Made by a program: the position numbers and the translations under genes. Shown here piece after piece: positions 1-6,605 of a stretch of 7,181 bases of DNA. Origin of the DNA: Micrococcaceae bacterium (GTDB taxonomy: Bacteria > Actinomycetota > Actinomycetes > Actinomycetales > Micrococcaceae). The stretch lies in NCBI GenBank assembly GCA_003486025.1, contig DNHA01000337.1, positions 1 through 7,181 on the forward strand, given 5' to 3'. Positions within the stretch are counted from its first letter, which is position 1, and the number at the start of each line of letters is the position of its first letter. The notes below the pieces were generated by a model that was not told the origin of the DNA, ran no database searches, and saw only the letters and a program-made list of their open reading frames with translations.

Positions 1-296
1 AGAAGCCGGTCAACCTGCTCTTCGCACCAGCCTTCTCCGAGGCAATTGCCAAGGCTGTTCCAGCTTGGCGCCGCGTGGTCTCGGTTGCAGTGCAGCTGGG
101 CATTCCAGCGCCGCTGTTCTCCTCATCACTGGCTTACTACGATGGCCTGCGCCGCGACCGTCTGCCAGCTGCCCTGACCCAGGGGCTGCGTGACTTCTTC
201 GGTGCACATACCTACCGCCGCACCGATAAGGAAGGCACTTTCCACACTCAGTGGAGCGGTGACCGCACCGAGATCGAAGCGGTAGACACCCACTAG
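1..296 (+). CDS. gnd: 6-phosphogluconate dehydrogenase, C-terminal part (5' end outside window)
   Basis: This enzyme oxidatively decarboxylates 6-phosphogluconate to ribulose 5-phosphate with NAD(P)+ in the cytosolic pentose phosphate pathway. Only the last 97 codons are present, with the first complete codon at position 3 and the TAG stop at 294-296. The visible part is the all-helical C-terminal domain and tail. It contains the family block SSSLAYYDGLR (fragment residues 40-50), then RLPAAL, then RDFFGAHTY, then the tail GTFHTQWSGDR. In characterised enzymes the Arg and His of RDxFGAH (here R63 and H69) reach into the neighbouring subunit's active site and bind substrate phosphate; both are intact. 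The reading frame has no interruption, and a strong hairpin follows 17 nt after the stop. Family assignment is firm. Whether it is the NADP- or NAD-preferring type cannot be told because the Rossmann domain lies outside the window. Confidence 0.96.
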   Translation, partial: KPVNLLFAPAFSEAIAKAVPAWRRVVSVAVQLGIPAPLFSSSLAYYDGLRRDRLPAALTQGLRDFFGAHTYRRTDKEGTFHTQWSGDRTEIEAVDTH

Positions 297-313
297 TCTT
301 CGCTAGCTACTCA

Positions 314-350
314 AACGCCCGCAGGTTTTGAACCTGCGGGCGTTGTCTTT
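314..350 (+). terminator. Rho-independent-type terminator of gnd
   Basis: A perfect 14-bp inverted repeat, AACGCCCGCAGGTT (314-327) and AACCTGCGGGCGTT (331-344), has a 3-nt loop and is followed by a short T-rich stretch (TGTCTTT). It lies 17 nt after the gnd stop, so it most likely ends the gnd transcript. The T tract is short, as is common in actinobacteria. The following 345-571 stretch shows no convincing gene. It holds only a weak 6-bp inverted repeat (GCACGG 441-446 / CCGTGC 477-482) with a long loop. I saw no clear terminator there for the leftward tetR-type gene, although the 314-344 stem is symmetric and could act in both directions. Confidence 0.88.
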
Positions 351-571
351 AACTATCGGGTTCTAAAGTGTGAAGCCTCAGGATCATGAACGTCAGCCGT
401 GAATATTCGGGGAAGCATAGCTGCCCATGAACGGGTTGATGCACGGAAACTTTGGTTGGCGATTACCTCGCAGAAGCCGTGCGGAAAAGGCTCTGTGAAT
501 CGCAGGGATTGATGGGTATCCGCAGTAGTGCCCAGCCTCTGTTCAGAACGTTTCTCGGATTAATGCCTGTC

Positions 572-1150
572 TTAATCGTCAAGTAACAGTTGCGCGGTGC
601 GCAATAGCTGCACGGCTTCAGCCGGTGCGATACGCACTAAAGTGAACGAAGCTACCACGAGGCCGGTAACGGCCGTGGCCAGCATTTGCGTTTGGGCAGC
701 ATCCGCTGCTGGCAGGGCAGCGATGATTCCGTGATGCAGCGCCGATTGAAGTTCGGCCCGGTATTCGCCAATAATCCTCGCTACCTCAGGGTCTTCGGAA
801 ATTGGTGCGTTGGCTGTGTTGATCAAGAGGCAGCCGTGATTTGCGGGCAAGGATTCGGCGCGTTCGAAAGCTTCGGCGAGTCCCGATAGATACTTGCTAA
901 CCGCACTGGGCATAACCGGGGTAGTCAACAGCGGCTGCAGTCGGGGACGTACGATTTCTTCGAGATAGCTCTCTACGGCTGCATCAAAGAGTCCGCGCTT
1001 AGAACCGAAAGAGTTATAGATGCTTGAACGGCTCAGTCCCGTAGCATCTTCAAGTTCCGGTATGGAAGCGGCCTCGAATCCCTTGGACCAAAAAACCGTC
1101 CGTGCACCGTTGATGACTTGCGTCCGATCAAAAGCTAGTGTTCTCGCCAT
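572..1150 (-). CDS. TetR/AcrR-family transcriptional repressor
   Basis: This is a 192-residue one-component regulator. The N-terminal TetR DNA-binding domain spans about residues 8-56: helix QVINGARTVFWSKGF, then the helix-turn-helix SIPELEDATGLSRSSIYNSFGSK (S29 onward), ending in the typical YNSFGSKRGLF. The remainder is the helical ligand-binding and dimerisation domain. It carries the subgroup motif HGCLLINTA (residues 105-113), and C107 is the only cysteine in the protein. An in-frame GTG lies one codon upstream (1153). I chose ATG 1150 because the ribosome site GAGGAAGG (1158-1165) then has 7-nt spacing instead of 4. The gene is divergent from a DUF1304 gene and a CurA-like reductase, with a long palindrome between them, which suggests autoregulation and control of those two genes. 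The ligand is unknown; electrophile sensing is an inference from context. Confidence 0.93.
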   Translation of the reverse strand: MARTLAFDRTQVINGARTVFWSKGFEAASIPELEDATGLSRSSIYNSFGSKRGLFDAAVESYLEEIVRPRLQPLLTTPVMPSAVSKYLSGLAEAFERAESLPANHGCLLINTANAPISEDPEVARIIGEYRAELQSALHHGIIAALPAADAAQTQMLATAVTGLVVASFTLVRIAPAEAVQLLRTAQLLLDD

Positions 1151-1171
1151 CACATAACCTTCCTCTTTCGG

Positions 1172-1207
1172 TAACGACCATTCCAGTATATATTGAAATG
1201 GTCATTA
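1172..1207. promoter_or_regulatory. Probable TetR operator (36-bp imperfect palindrome)
   Basis: The 36 bp centred between 1189 and 1190 pair at 15 of 18 positions. The outer arms are AACGACCATT (1173-1182) and AATGGTCATT (1197-1206), one mismatch apart as reverse complements, around an AT-rich core (GTATATAT). The site lies between the two divergent starts and overlaps the likely tetR -10 box. This is the usual placement of a TetR-family operator, so bound repressor would block its own gene and probably the rightward pair. Assignment to this repressor is inferred from position and symmetry. Confidence 0.8.
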
Positions 1208-1213
1208 CAAAAC
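1185..1213 (-). promoter_or_regulatory. Likely promoter of the tetR-type gene
   Basis: On the minus strand a TATACT -10 hexamer (1185-1190) lies inside the palindrome. The best -35 candidates, TTTTGT (1207-1212) or GTTTTG (1208-1213), sit 16-17 nt upstream and are weak. Transcription would start near 1178 and give a leader of about 28 nt containing the GAGGAAGG ribosome site. For the rightward gene I see no equally clear -10; TTGAAA (1193-1198) could be its -35, but the hexamer at the expected distance is poor. Confidence 0.5.
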
Positions 1214-1247
1214 GACGTGGTTCGAAAAACTTTACTCAGGAGTCGTC

Positions 1248-1634
1248 ATGGTCATCACCGCACTGGTATTCGGTGTCTTAGCAGCACTGACTCACGGATA
1301 CATTTTCCTGATGGAATCCTTGTGGTGGACCACCCCTCGGGTGCGTGCCACATTTGGAACCACCGAAGCGGAAGCGAAAGCCACTAAGGAATTAGCCTTT
1401 AATCAAGGTTTTTACAACTTGTTCCTCGGCATTGCGGTAGCACTCAGCGTGGTGCTTCACTTCCTCGGTCAGCCAGCCATCGCCGCCACCCTGCTGCTCA
1501 CCGGAGCTGGCTCCATGCTGCTAGCTGCCACGGTATTGCTCTTGTCCAGCCCAGATAAAAAATCAGCGGCCCTGAAACAAGGCACTTTCCCGTTGTTTGC
1601 GGTGGTTTTCATGATCATCGGCCTGAGCAACTGA
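1248..1634 (+). CDS. DUF1304 family small integral membrane protein
   Basis: This 128-residue protein is almost entirely hydrophobic, with four predicted membrane spans: about residues 2-22, 54-73, 77-100 and 111-126. The DUF1304 family pattern is clear. A conserved His and Glu occur in or near the first span (H16, E23), followed by WWTTPRVRATFG (26-37), the polar motif NQGFYNLFL (52-60) at the start of span 2, and KQGTFP (110-115) before span 4. The length is normal for the family. AGGAG (1238-1242) sits 5 nt before the ATG. The next gene follows after 42 nt with no terminator, so the two are probably co-transcribed and repressed by the divergent TetR protein. The biochemical role of DUF1304 proteins is not established. 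Co-regulation with a reductase suggests a part in a stress or detoxification response, but that is inference. Confidence 0.9.
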   Translation: MVITALVFGVLAALTHGYIFLMESLWWTTPRVRATFGTTEAEAKATKELAFNQGFYNLFLGIAVALSVVLHFLGQPAIAATLLLTGAGSMLLAATVLLLSSPDKKSAALKQGTFPLFAVVFMIIGLSN

Positions 1635-1676
1635 TTTTTCGTTCCTGAAGCAAAACTAAGAAAGGTGCTCATTACC

Positions 1677-2687
1677 ATGAGTGAATTTACCAGTACCCAG
1701 ATTCAGCTTGCTAGCCGTCCCACCGGGTGGCCAACTGCCGAAAACTTCAACGTCACGACCACCACATTCGGTCCGCTCGAGGCCGGGCAGGTGCGTGTGC
1801 GCAACGAATTCATCTCAGTTGACCCATATATGCGTGGCCGCATGAGCAATGCCCGTTCGTATGTGGCACCTTACGAAATGGGTGGACCGATCACCGGGGG
1901 AGCAGTCGGACGCGTCGTAGAATCGGCATCGGATTGGCTGCCTGTAGGTGCCGTGGTACTGCACCAGCACGGCTGGTCTGACAATGTCCAGGATGATGCA
2001 GCTACTTTTAATCAGATTTCAGAAGTCAAGGGCATGCCGCTGTCCTTAAGATTGCACATCTTGGGTATGACCGGTTTGACCGCGTATGTAGGACTGACTC
2101 AGATCGCTTCGATGAAGCCAGGGGACACGGTCTTCATTTCCGGTGCCGCCGGTGCCGTGGGTACCGCAGCTGGCCAGATTGCCAAACTGCTCGGTGCCAA
2201 GCGTGTTATCGGCTCGGCAGGCAGCGCTGAAAAGGTAGAACTGCTTACCACCAAGTACGGGTATGACGCAGCGTTCAACTACAAAGACGGCGACGTGCGC
2301 GGACAATTGGCTGCAGCGGCTCCCGAGGGCATCGACGTGTTCTTCGATAACGTGGGCGGCGAACATCTGGAAGCGGCTTTGGCCTCCTTCAACAACGGTG
2401 GACGTGCAGCCCTGTGTGGTGCGATCTCCGGATATAACTCCACGCAAAAGCTAGCTGGGCCTGACAATATGGCAAACCTGATCACCCGTGGGCTAAAACT
2501 TCAGGGCTTCACCCTCTCCAGCTACCTGCACCTGTCCGAAGAATTCGGTGCGAAGATGGGTGAATGGTTTGCCTCTGGCAAGATCGCGTACGACGAGACC
2601 ATTGTCGACGGCATCGAGCACACCGTCGAAGCCTTCTTGGACATGATGCAAGGTGCAAACACCGGCAAGATGCTCGTTCGAATCTAG
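1677..2687 (+). CDS. CurA-like NADP-dependent oxidoreductase (zinc-independent MDR superfamily)
   Basis: A 336-residue medium-chain reductase of the leukotriene B4 dehydrogenase/CurA group, which reduces the C=C bond of enones and alkenals with NADPH in the cytosol. Family marks in order: LASRPTGWPTAENF (11-24), the block SVDPYMRGRM (47-56), LGMTGLTAYVGL (129-140), the glycine-rich nucleotide loop SGAAGAVGTAAGQIAK (155-170), GSAGSAEK (179-186) whose Lys is expected to contact the NADP 2'-phosphate, DNVGG (224-228), CGAISGYN (247-254) and a C-terminal TGKMLVRI. Zinc-ligand motifs of alcohol dehydrogenases are absent, as expected. Length is close to E. coli CurA (about 345). An in-frame GTG at 1665 overlaps the ribosome site AAGAAAGG (1658-1665), so ATG 1677 is preferred despite a rather long 11-nt spacing. 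It is probably the second gene of a TetR-controlled pair. The natural substrate is unknown. Confidence 0.93.
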   Translation: MSEFTSTQIQLASRPTGWPTAENFNVTTTTFGPLEAGQVRVRNEFISVDPYMRGRMSNARSYVAPYEMGGPITGGAVGRVVESASDWLPVGAVVLHQHGWSDNVQDDAATFNQISEVKGMPLSLRLHILGMTGLTAYVGLTQIASMKPGDTVFISGAAGAVGTAAGQIAKLLGAKRVIGSAGSAEKVELLTTKYGYDAAFNYKDGDVRGQLAAAAPEGIDVFFDNVGGEHLEAALASFNNGGRAALCGAISGYNSTQKLAGPDNMANLITRGLKLQGFTLSSYLHLSEEFGAKMGEWFASGKIAYDETIVDGIEHTVEAFLDMMQGANTGKMLVRI

Positions 2688-2688
2688 T

Positions 2689-2723
2689 CGCACCCAGCGC
2701 TCATGCCGGGCTAGAATCGGCTC
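2689..2723 (+). promoter_or_regulatory. Promoter for a leaderless transcript
   Basis: A good -10 hexamer, TAGAAT (2712-2717), is followed by exactly 6 nt and then the ATG at 2724. Transcription would therefore start at or beside the A of the start codon. No Shine-Dalgarno sequence lies before the ATG. This arrangement (TANNNT, 6-7 nt, ATG/GTG) is the hallmark of leaderless genes in actinobacteria. The -35 region (around TCGCAC, 2688-2693) is weak. An earlier in-frame ATG at 2703 is closed by TAG at 2712, so it cannot be the start. Confidence 0.65.
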
Positions 2724-3254
2724 ATGAACGGATACGGACCGAGTTCCTCGGCGCTGGCATGGCTGTTATGGGTGGCTCCGCTGCTGACCGTCATCATTGC
2801 AGCCATAGGCGCCTACGTGGCGTTCAGGACCATGCAGTTTCGCAGCAAAGTTGATAGTGCCGGGCAGTGGTGGGCACGTGTGCAGAACGCCATAGACCAC
2901 TGCCTGGCCGACAACACCAGAGAACAAAACCTAGGCACAACCATGCTCGACCACCTCCAGGCTCAGGGCGAAATGCCCGAGGGACTGGATGAAGTCCAGC
3001 AACGCGAGTGGCAACGGATCAACAAGATGCGCTGGAGCGTGCAACCCGAGGACTTGTTGATGATCCACGGTATTGTCAAAGATCTTGCCCTGTCCCAATC
3101 CAAGCGGCTTAGTTCCATGGGAATCCGCCTGAACCCGGAAGTGCGTCCCGAATACGACACGCTGCTGCGCCAGGCACAGTTGGTGCTCAAGATTGATGTA
3201 AAGCTCGGACGCGAGGGTGACCCGGAAATCGTCAAGCTTCTGACCATAAATTAG
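2724..3254 (+). CDS. Small single-pass membrane protein of unknown function
   Basis: I do not recognise a named family for this 176-residue protein. A short polar N-terminus is followed by one hydrophobic span at about residues 10-34 (LAWLLWVAPLLTVIIAAIGA, then YVAF) and basic residues R35, R40 and K42. This suggests an N-out, C-in anchor with a cytoplasmic domain of about 135 residues. That domain is charged and probably helical, with SAGQWWARVQNAIDHC (45-60), a central REWQRINKMRW (94-104) and DTLLRQAQLVLKIDVKLGR (145-163). No catalytic motif or cleavable signal peptide was seen. The composition and uninterrupted frame look like a real gene, and similar proteins appear to occur in Micrococcaceae, to my recollection. 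It starts leaderless, 36 nt after the reductase gene, and has its own promoter, so it need not belong to the TetR unit. Its stop overlaps the convergent gene by 4 nt. Confidence 0.8.
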   Translation: MNGYGPSSSALAWLLWVAPLLTVIIAAIGAYVAFRTMQFRSKVDSAGQWWARVQNAIDHCLADNTREQNLGTTMLDHLQAQGEMPEGLDEVQQREWQRINKMRWSVQPEDLLMIHGIVKDLALSQSKRLSSMGIRLNPEVRPEYDTLLRQAQLVLKIDVKLGREGDPEIVKLLTIN

Positions 3255-3772
3255 GCGTTGAGGCTCAGTTGCTGGGCATGGAAAGTGAAATGCAGCGAAG
3301 GGTATGCGTAGACCTCAAGCAAAGTCATCTGCCGGTGGAAATACGGGTCCCAGCGATCGGGAAAATCGGTGCGACGTCGAAGCATTTCTGCGCTTTCGCG
3401 TTCCAATGAGCGTTCCAAAGCGTTGAGGGTCCGCAGGAGTTTGCGTTCCATGCGCCGATGATTAAAAACCAAGGCCGCGGCACAGGATCCGGCATAATTT
3501 ATCGGATGAAATAGGGCAGTTGCGGCGTTCAGCAATCTGGAGAATCCCGACTGCACGCTGGCAGGGCAACGCACCAGCAGGTGAACCAGCGGGATCAGCG
3601 CGCGAACCACCATGTAACCGAACACCATGTGGAAGAGCAGCTGTTCATTGGTCCATCGGGTGCCCCGGCTTTTACGGCGTAGCGCGGCCGGACCTGCTTC
3701 GCGCAGAAAGCAGTGCAAGCTGTGCGCATCCTGCCGGTAGCCCTCAACGATCCGGGACTTATTCTCTTCCAT
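3251..3772 (-). CDS. DinB-superfamily protein (putative metal-dependent enzyme)
   Basis: This 173-residue protein has the DinB/YfiT-like four-helix fold pattern seen in many actinobacterial proteins. The N-terminal block GTRWTNEQLLFHMVFGYMVV (37-56) supplies H48, and the C-terminal block YPSLHFTFHAQQL (157-169) supplies H161 and H165. H48 plus the HxxxH pair matches the three-histidine metal site of DinB-fold proteins. Between them lie FHPINYAGSCAAALVFNHRR (88-107), a basic helical stretch and the FPDRWDPYF segment (137-145). Members include thiol-dependent transferases using mycothiol or bacillithiol, and hydrolases, but the activity of this one cannot be read from sequence. ATG 3772 is supported by GAGGTGA on the minus strand with about 6-8 nt spacing. 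It lies 76 nt downstream of the GNAT gene on the same strand with no clear terminator between, so it may be the last gene of that operon. Confidence 0.82.
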   Translation of the reverse strand: MEENKSRIVEGYRQDAHSLHCFLREAGPAALRRKSRGTRWTNEQLLFHMVFGYMVVRALIPLVHLLVRCPASVQSGFSRLLNAATALFHPINYAGSCAAALVFNHRRMERKLLRTLNALERSLERESAEMLRRRTDFPDRWDPYFHRQMTLLEVYAYPSLHFTFHAQQLSLNA

Positions 3773-3848
3773 GACATTTCACCTCAAGCAGAGAACTCGA
3801 TCCGGCGGTCAATCCACCGAACCTCAGTGTAGGCCCGTGTGGCTCGAC

Positions 3849-4328
3849 TCAGCGAAGCATGCGCAACTCGATCATCTGCGGCAGCTGCGGATCCGTCTTT
3901 TGCGCACCATCGAATTCGAATCCGTTGCGCCGGTAGAACGCCGTAGCCCGTGCATTGCCCTGGGCCACCCACAGCACCGCCGGCTCGTCTCCCAGCACGG
4001 CATCCAGGAGGGCTTGCCCGATGCCGCTTCCATGGCATTGAGCCAATAGATACAGGCTGTATAGCTGCAGCTGGTCTTCGCCATCCAGTCCCGGACCGGC
4101 GAGCGCGAATCCGACGAGTTCTCCATGCGACTGCGCAATGACCGGACGCAACTTCGGATTCTGATCCGCGACCAGACGCTCCCAGAGGGCGCGCCGCGAC
4201 TCCAGCTGCTCTGGGGTGAAGTAGTCGGCCTGCAGTTGCTCGGCATAGCTTTGTTTCCAGCAGCGCACATGCAGCTCGGCGAGCGCAGCTGCCTCTTCCA
4301 GCAGGGGCGGGTGTAGCTCATAGTCCAT
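3849..4328 (-). CDS. GNAT-family N-acetyltransferase
   Basis: This 159-residue Gcn5-related acetyltransferase transfers an acetyl group from acetyl-CoA to an unidentified amine. The N-terminal helices carry AALAELHVRCWKQSYAEQL (14-32), a start typical of many bacterial GNATs. Motif A runs through LYSLYLLAQCHGSGIGQALL (89-108), where QCHGSGIG (97-104) is the pyrophosphate-binding Q/R-x-x-G-x-G/A loop. Motif B is LWVAQGNARATAFYRRNGFE (119-138), with Y132 in the position of the usual general-acid tyrosine. The full single domain is present at normal length. The ATG comes only 2 nt after the TAG of the upstream UvrA-like gene, with a weak AGG 6 nt before it inside the upstream coding end, so translational coupling is likely. 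The substrate could be a small molecule or a drug, but nothing in the sequence identifies it. Confidence 0.92.
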   Translation of the reverse strand: MDYELHPPLLEEAAALAELHVRCWKQSYAEQLQADYFTPEQLESRRALWERLVADQNPKLRPVIAQSHGELVGFALAGPGLDGEDQLQLYSLYLLAQCHGSGIGQALLDAVLGDEPAVLWVAQGNARATAFYRRNGFEFDGAQKTDPQLPQMIELRMLR

Positions 4329-4330
4329 TA

Positions 4331-6592
4331 CTAGCCTGCGGTGTACTCGGCCAGATGTTGACCGGTGAGCGTGCCCGAGGCCGCCAGTTGTTCCGGGGTT
4401 CCCTCGAAAACGATGGTTCCACCGTCGTGGCCGGCTCCCGGTCCCAGATCGATCACCCAGTCGGCATGGGCAACGACTGCTAGATGGTGTTCTATGACAA
4501 TCACGGTGTTTCCCTCGTCCACCATTTCATCCAGCAGTCCCAAGAGCCGGTCCACATCTGCCATGTGCAGGCCGGTGGTTGGCTCATCCAGTACGTAGAT
4601 TCCCTGGCCTTTGCCCAGATTGATGGCTAGTTTCAGGCGTTGGCGTTCGCCACCGGAAAGCGTGTTCAGCGGTTGTCCGAGCTTGATGTAGCCAAGCCCC
4701 ACCTGGTTCAAGCGCTCTAAGGTGCTCTTTGCCTTGGGGATGTTCAGCTGTTCGAATGCTTCTTCGATACTCAGGTCGAGGACTTCGGCGATGTTCAACC
4801 CGTCCAAACGGTACTCAAGTACCTGCGCCGTGTAGCGCTTTCCCTCGCAGACTTCACAGAGCATTTGCACGCCTGCCATGGTGGCTAGATCCGTATAGGT
4901 GAACCCCACCCCGTTGCAGTTTGGGCAGGCACCCTCGGAGTTGGCGCTGAACAGCGCTGGCTTGACCCCATTAGCTTTGGCGAATGCCGCGCGGATAGGG
5001 TCAAGGATCGAGGTGTAGGTCGCTGGGTTGCTGCGCCGCGAGCCGCGAATAGCGGATTGGTCCACCACTGCAACGTCTTCGCGTTTGGAGATGGTGGAGT
5101 GGATAAGCGTGGACTTACCTGAGCCAGCCACCCCGGTGATCGCGCAAAGTACGCCGCGCGGGATGTCCACGTCAACGTTTTTCAGGTTGTGCGTGCCTGC
5201 CCCGCGGATCTGCAGCGGTTCTTTACCCTGACGTACTGCCGACTTCAACGGCACACGAGCTGAAAAGTGCCGTCCGGTAACAGTATCGCTGGCTAAGAGT
5301 CCCTGAAGATCTCCGGCATAGGTGACCGTGCCTCCGTGGATTCCGGCGCCCGGTCCCAGATCAATCACGTGATCGGCAATCTTGATCACCTCGGGCTTGT
5401 GCTCGACCACCAGTACGGTATTGCCCTTATCGCGAAGGTCCGCCAATAGGCGGTTCATGCGTTGGATATCGTGGGGGTGAAGCCCCACCGTGGGTTCATC
5501 GAAGACGTAGGTGACATCGGATAGTGCGCTGCCTAGGTGCCGTATCATCTTGACTCGTTGGGCTTCGCCGCCAGACAGGGTCCCGGCGGGTCGATCCAAG
5601 GACAGATAGCCAAGCCCAATCTGTACCAGGGAAGCCAAGATGCTGCGCAGGTTTCCAAGCAGGGGAGCGGCGTCAACGATGGCTAGCTTGTCCAAGACCT
5701 CGATGAGGTCGGTGACCTGCATGGCTGTCATTTCTGCGATGCCCAGGCCTGCAATTTTCGAAGCGCGGGCCTTCTCGCTCAAACGTGAACCGGCACAGAC
5801 CGTGCAGGGTGCCGTGGTGGAAATGCGCGCGATCCAATCGCGGATATGAGCTTGCTTGATTTCCTTGCCTGAGTGGATGTAGCTGGTTTTGATGCGGGTG
5901 ATCAACCCCGAGTAGCTCATATTCGCGCCGTTGAGTTTCACCTTGCCCAAGGGCGCATAGAGCATCCGGTCCAGCATGTCCTGGGGCATATCTTTGAGCT
6001 TAAGATCCAGGTCTGGCTGCGTGCCGGCGGTGAGGGTCTGCCAGAGCCAAGCATCCGGCGCAAAGTTCGGGGCCTTGATGGCCCCCTCGTTCAAGGTTTT
6101 GTCCCAGTCCAGCAGTTCATCAAGGTCGATGCTTGCCTCGGTGCCAAAACCTTCGCAGGCGCTGCACGCGCCCTCGCCTAAATTGAAGGAGTAGGCGCCG
6201 GCCCCGCCGGCACTCGGGCTTGAATAGCGCGAGTAGAGCACGCGCAGCAGTGAATAGGCGTCGGTGGCAGTGCCTACGGTGGAGCGTGAATTAGCACCCA
6301 TGCGTTCTTGATCCACCACTATCGCGGCCGACAGATTATCGAGCACCTCGACATCGGGGCGCGGCATAGCTGGCATGAAGGATTGCACAAACGCCGTATA
6401 GGTCTCGTTGATGAGCCGTTGGGACTCGGCGGCGATGGTGCCAAAGACCAGTGAGGACTTGCCCGAGCCGGAAACTCCTGTGAAAGCGGTGATCCGTCGC
6501 TTGGGAATGTCCGCGTCCACCCCACGGAGATTGTTTTCCCGCGCTTTGCGGACGTGGATCATGTCATGGGTATCTGCAGGGTGCTGGCTCAT
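4331..6592 (-). CDS. Short UvrA-type ABC ATPase (UvrA2/DrrC-like paralog)
   Basis: A 753-residue soluble protein with two ABC ATPase halves. Half I: Walker [10 protein letters not shown] (39-47), signature LSGGEAQR (339-346), Walker [13 protein letters not shown] (362-373). Half II: Walker [10 protein letters not shown] (487-495), signature LSGGERQR (645-652), Walker [12 protein letters not shown] (666-676). C556-x2-C559-x19-C579-x2-C582 is a complete UvrA C-terminal zinc module. The UvrB-binding insertion is missing: [10 protein letters not shown] (117-126) runs almost directly into [13 protein letters not shown] (134-146). The first CxxC of zinc module 1 is lost with it, leaving C143/C146 and C263/C266. 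E. coli UvrA has about 940 residues. Such short paralogs bind DNA and some are linked to resistance to intercalating drugs (DrrC of Streptomyces peucetius); canonical UvrB-dependent excision is unlikely. An in-frame TTG lies at 6616; ATG 6592 is preferred because AGGTAGGA precedes it at 8 nt. Confidence 0.94.
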   Translation of the reverse strand: MSQHPADTHDMIHVRKARENNLRGVDADIPKRRITAFTGVSGSGKSSLVFGTIAAESQRLINETYTAFVQSFMPAMPRPDVEVLDNLSAAIVVDQERMGANSRSTVGTATDAYSLLRVLYSRYSSPSAGGAGAYSFNLGEGACSACEGFGTEASIDLDELLDWDKTLNEGAIKAPNFAPDAWLWQTLTAGTQPDLDLKLKDMPQDMLDRMLYAPLGKVKLNGANMSYSGLITRIKTSYIHSGKEIKQAHIRDWIARISTTAPCTVCAGSRLSEKARASKIAGLGIAEMTAMQVTDLIEVLDKLAIVDAAPLLGNLRSILASLVQIGLGYLSLDRPAGTLSGGEAQRVKMIRHLGSALSDVTYVFDEPTVGLHPHDIQRMNRLLADLRDKGNTVLVVEHKPEVIKIADHVIDLGPGAGIHGGTVTYAGDLQGLLASDTVTGRHFSARVPLKSAVRQGKEPLQIRGAGTHNLKNVDVDIPRGVLCAITGVAGSGKSTLIHSTISKREDVAVVDQSAIRGSRRSNPATYTSILDPIRAAFAKANGVKPALFSANSEGACPNCNGVGFTYTDLATMAGVQMLCEVCEGKRYTAQVLEYRLDGLNIAEVLDLSIEEAFEQLNIPKAKSTLERLNQVGLGYIKLGQPLNTLSGGERQRLKLAINLGKGQGIYVLDEPTTGLHMADVDRLLGLLDEMVDEGNTVIVIEHHLAVVAHADWVIDLGPGAGHDGGTIVFEGTPEQLAASGTLTGQHLAEYTAG

Positions 6593-6605
6593 AGGATAAA
6601 TCCTA
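6592..6605 (-). promoter_or_regulatory. Inverted repeat covering the ribosome site of the UvrA-like gene
   Basis: On the minus strand TAGGAT-TT-ATCCTA is a perfect 6-bp inverted repeat with a 2-nt centre, lying between the Shine-Dalgarno core (AGGA) and the ATG. In RNA the ATCCT arm could pair with AGGAT and hide the ribosome site. The loop would be very tight (realistically 4-5 pairs), so the hairpin is weak. It could equally be a small operator or chance. Confidence 0.3.

Noticed and set aside
441..482. GCACGG/CCGTGC inverted repeat as a terminator for the leftward tetR-type gene
   Set aside because: Only 6 bp with a 30-nt loop and no T tract on the relevant strand.
450..594. A short plus-strand open frame (about 45-50 codons) running from the 345-571 gap into the end of the tetR-type gene
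   Set aside because: No good start codon or ribosome site, no recognisable protein, and it overlaps the real gene antisense.
1665..1676. GTG at 1665 as the start of the CurA-like reductase
   Set aside because: It overlaps the only plausible ribosome site (1658-1665), and the added residues match nothing in the family.
3520..4316. Several plus-strand open frames opposite the DinB-fold and GNAT genes
   Set aside because: They are antisense shadows: low-complexity Arg/Pro/Ala-rich translations without ribosome sites, opposite genes with clear family motifs.
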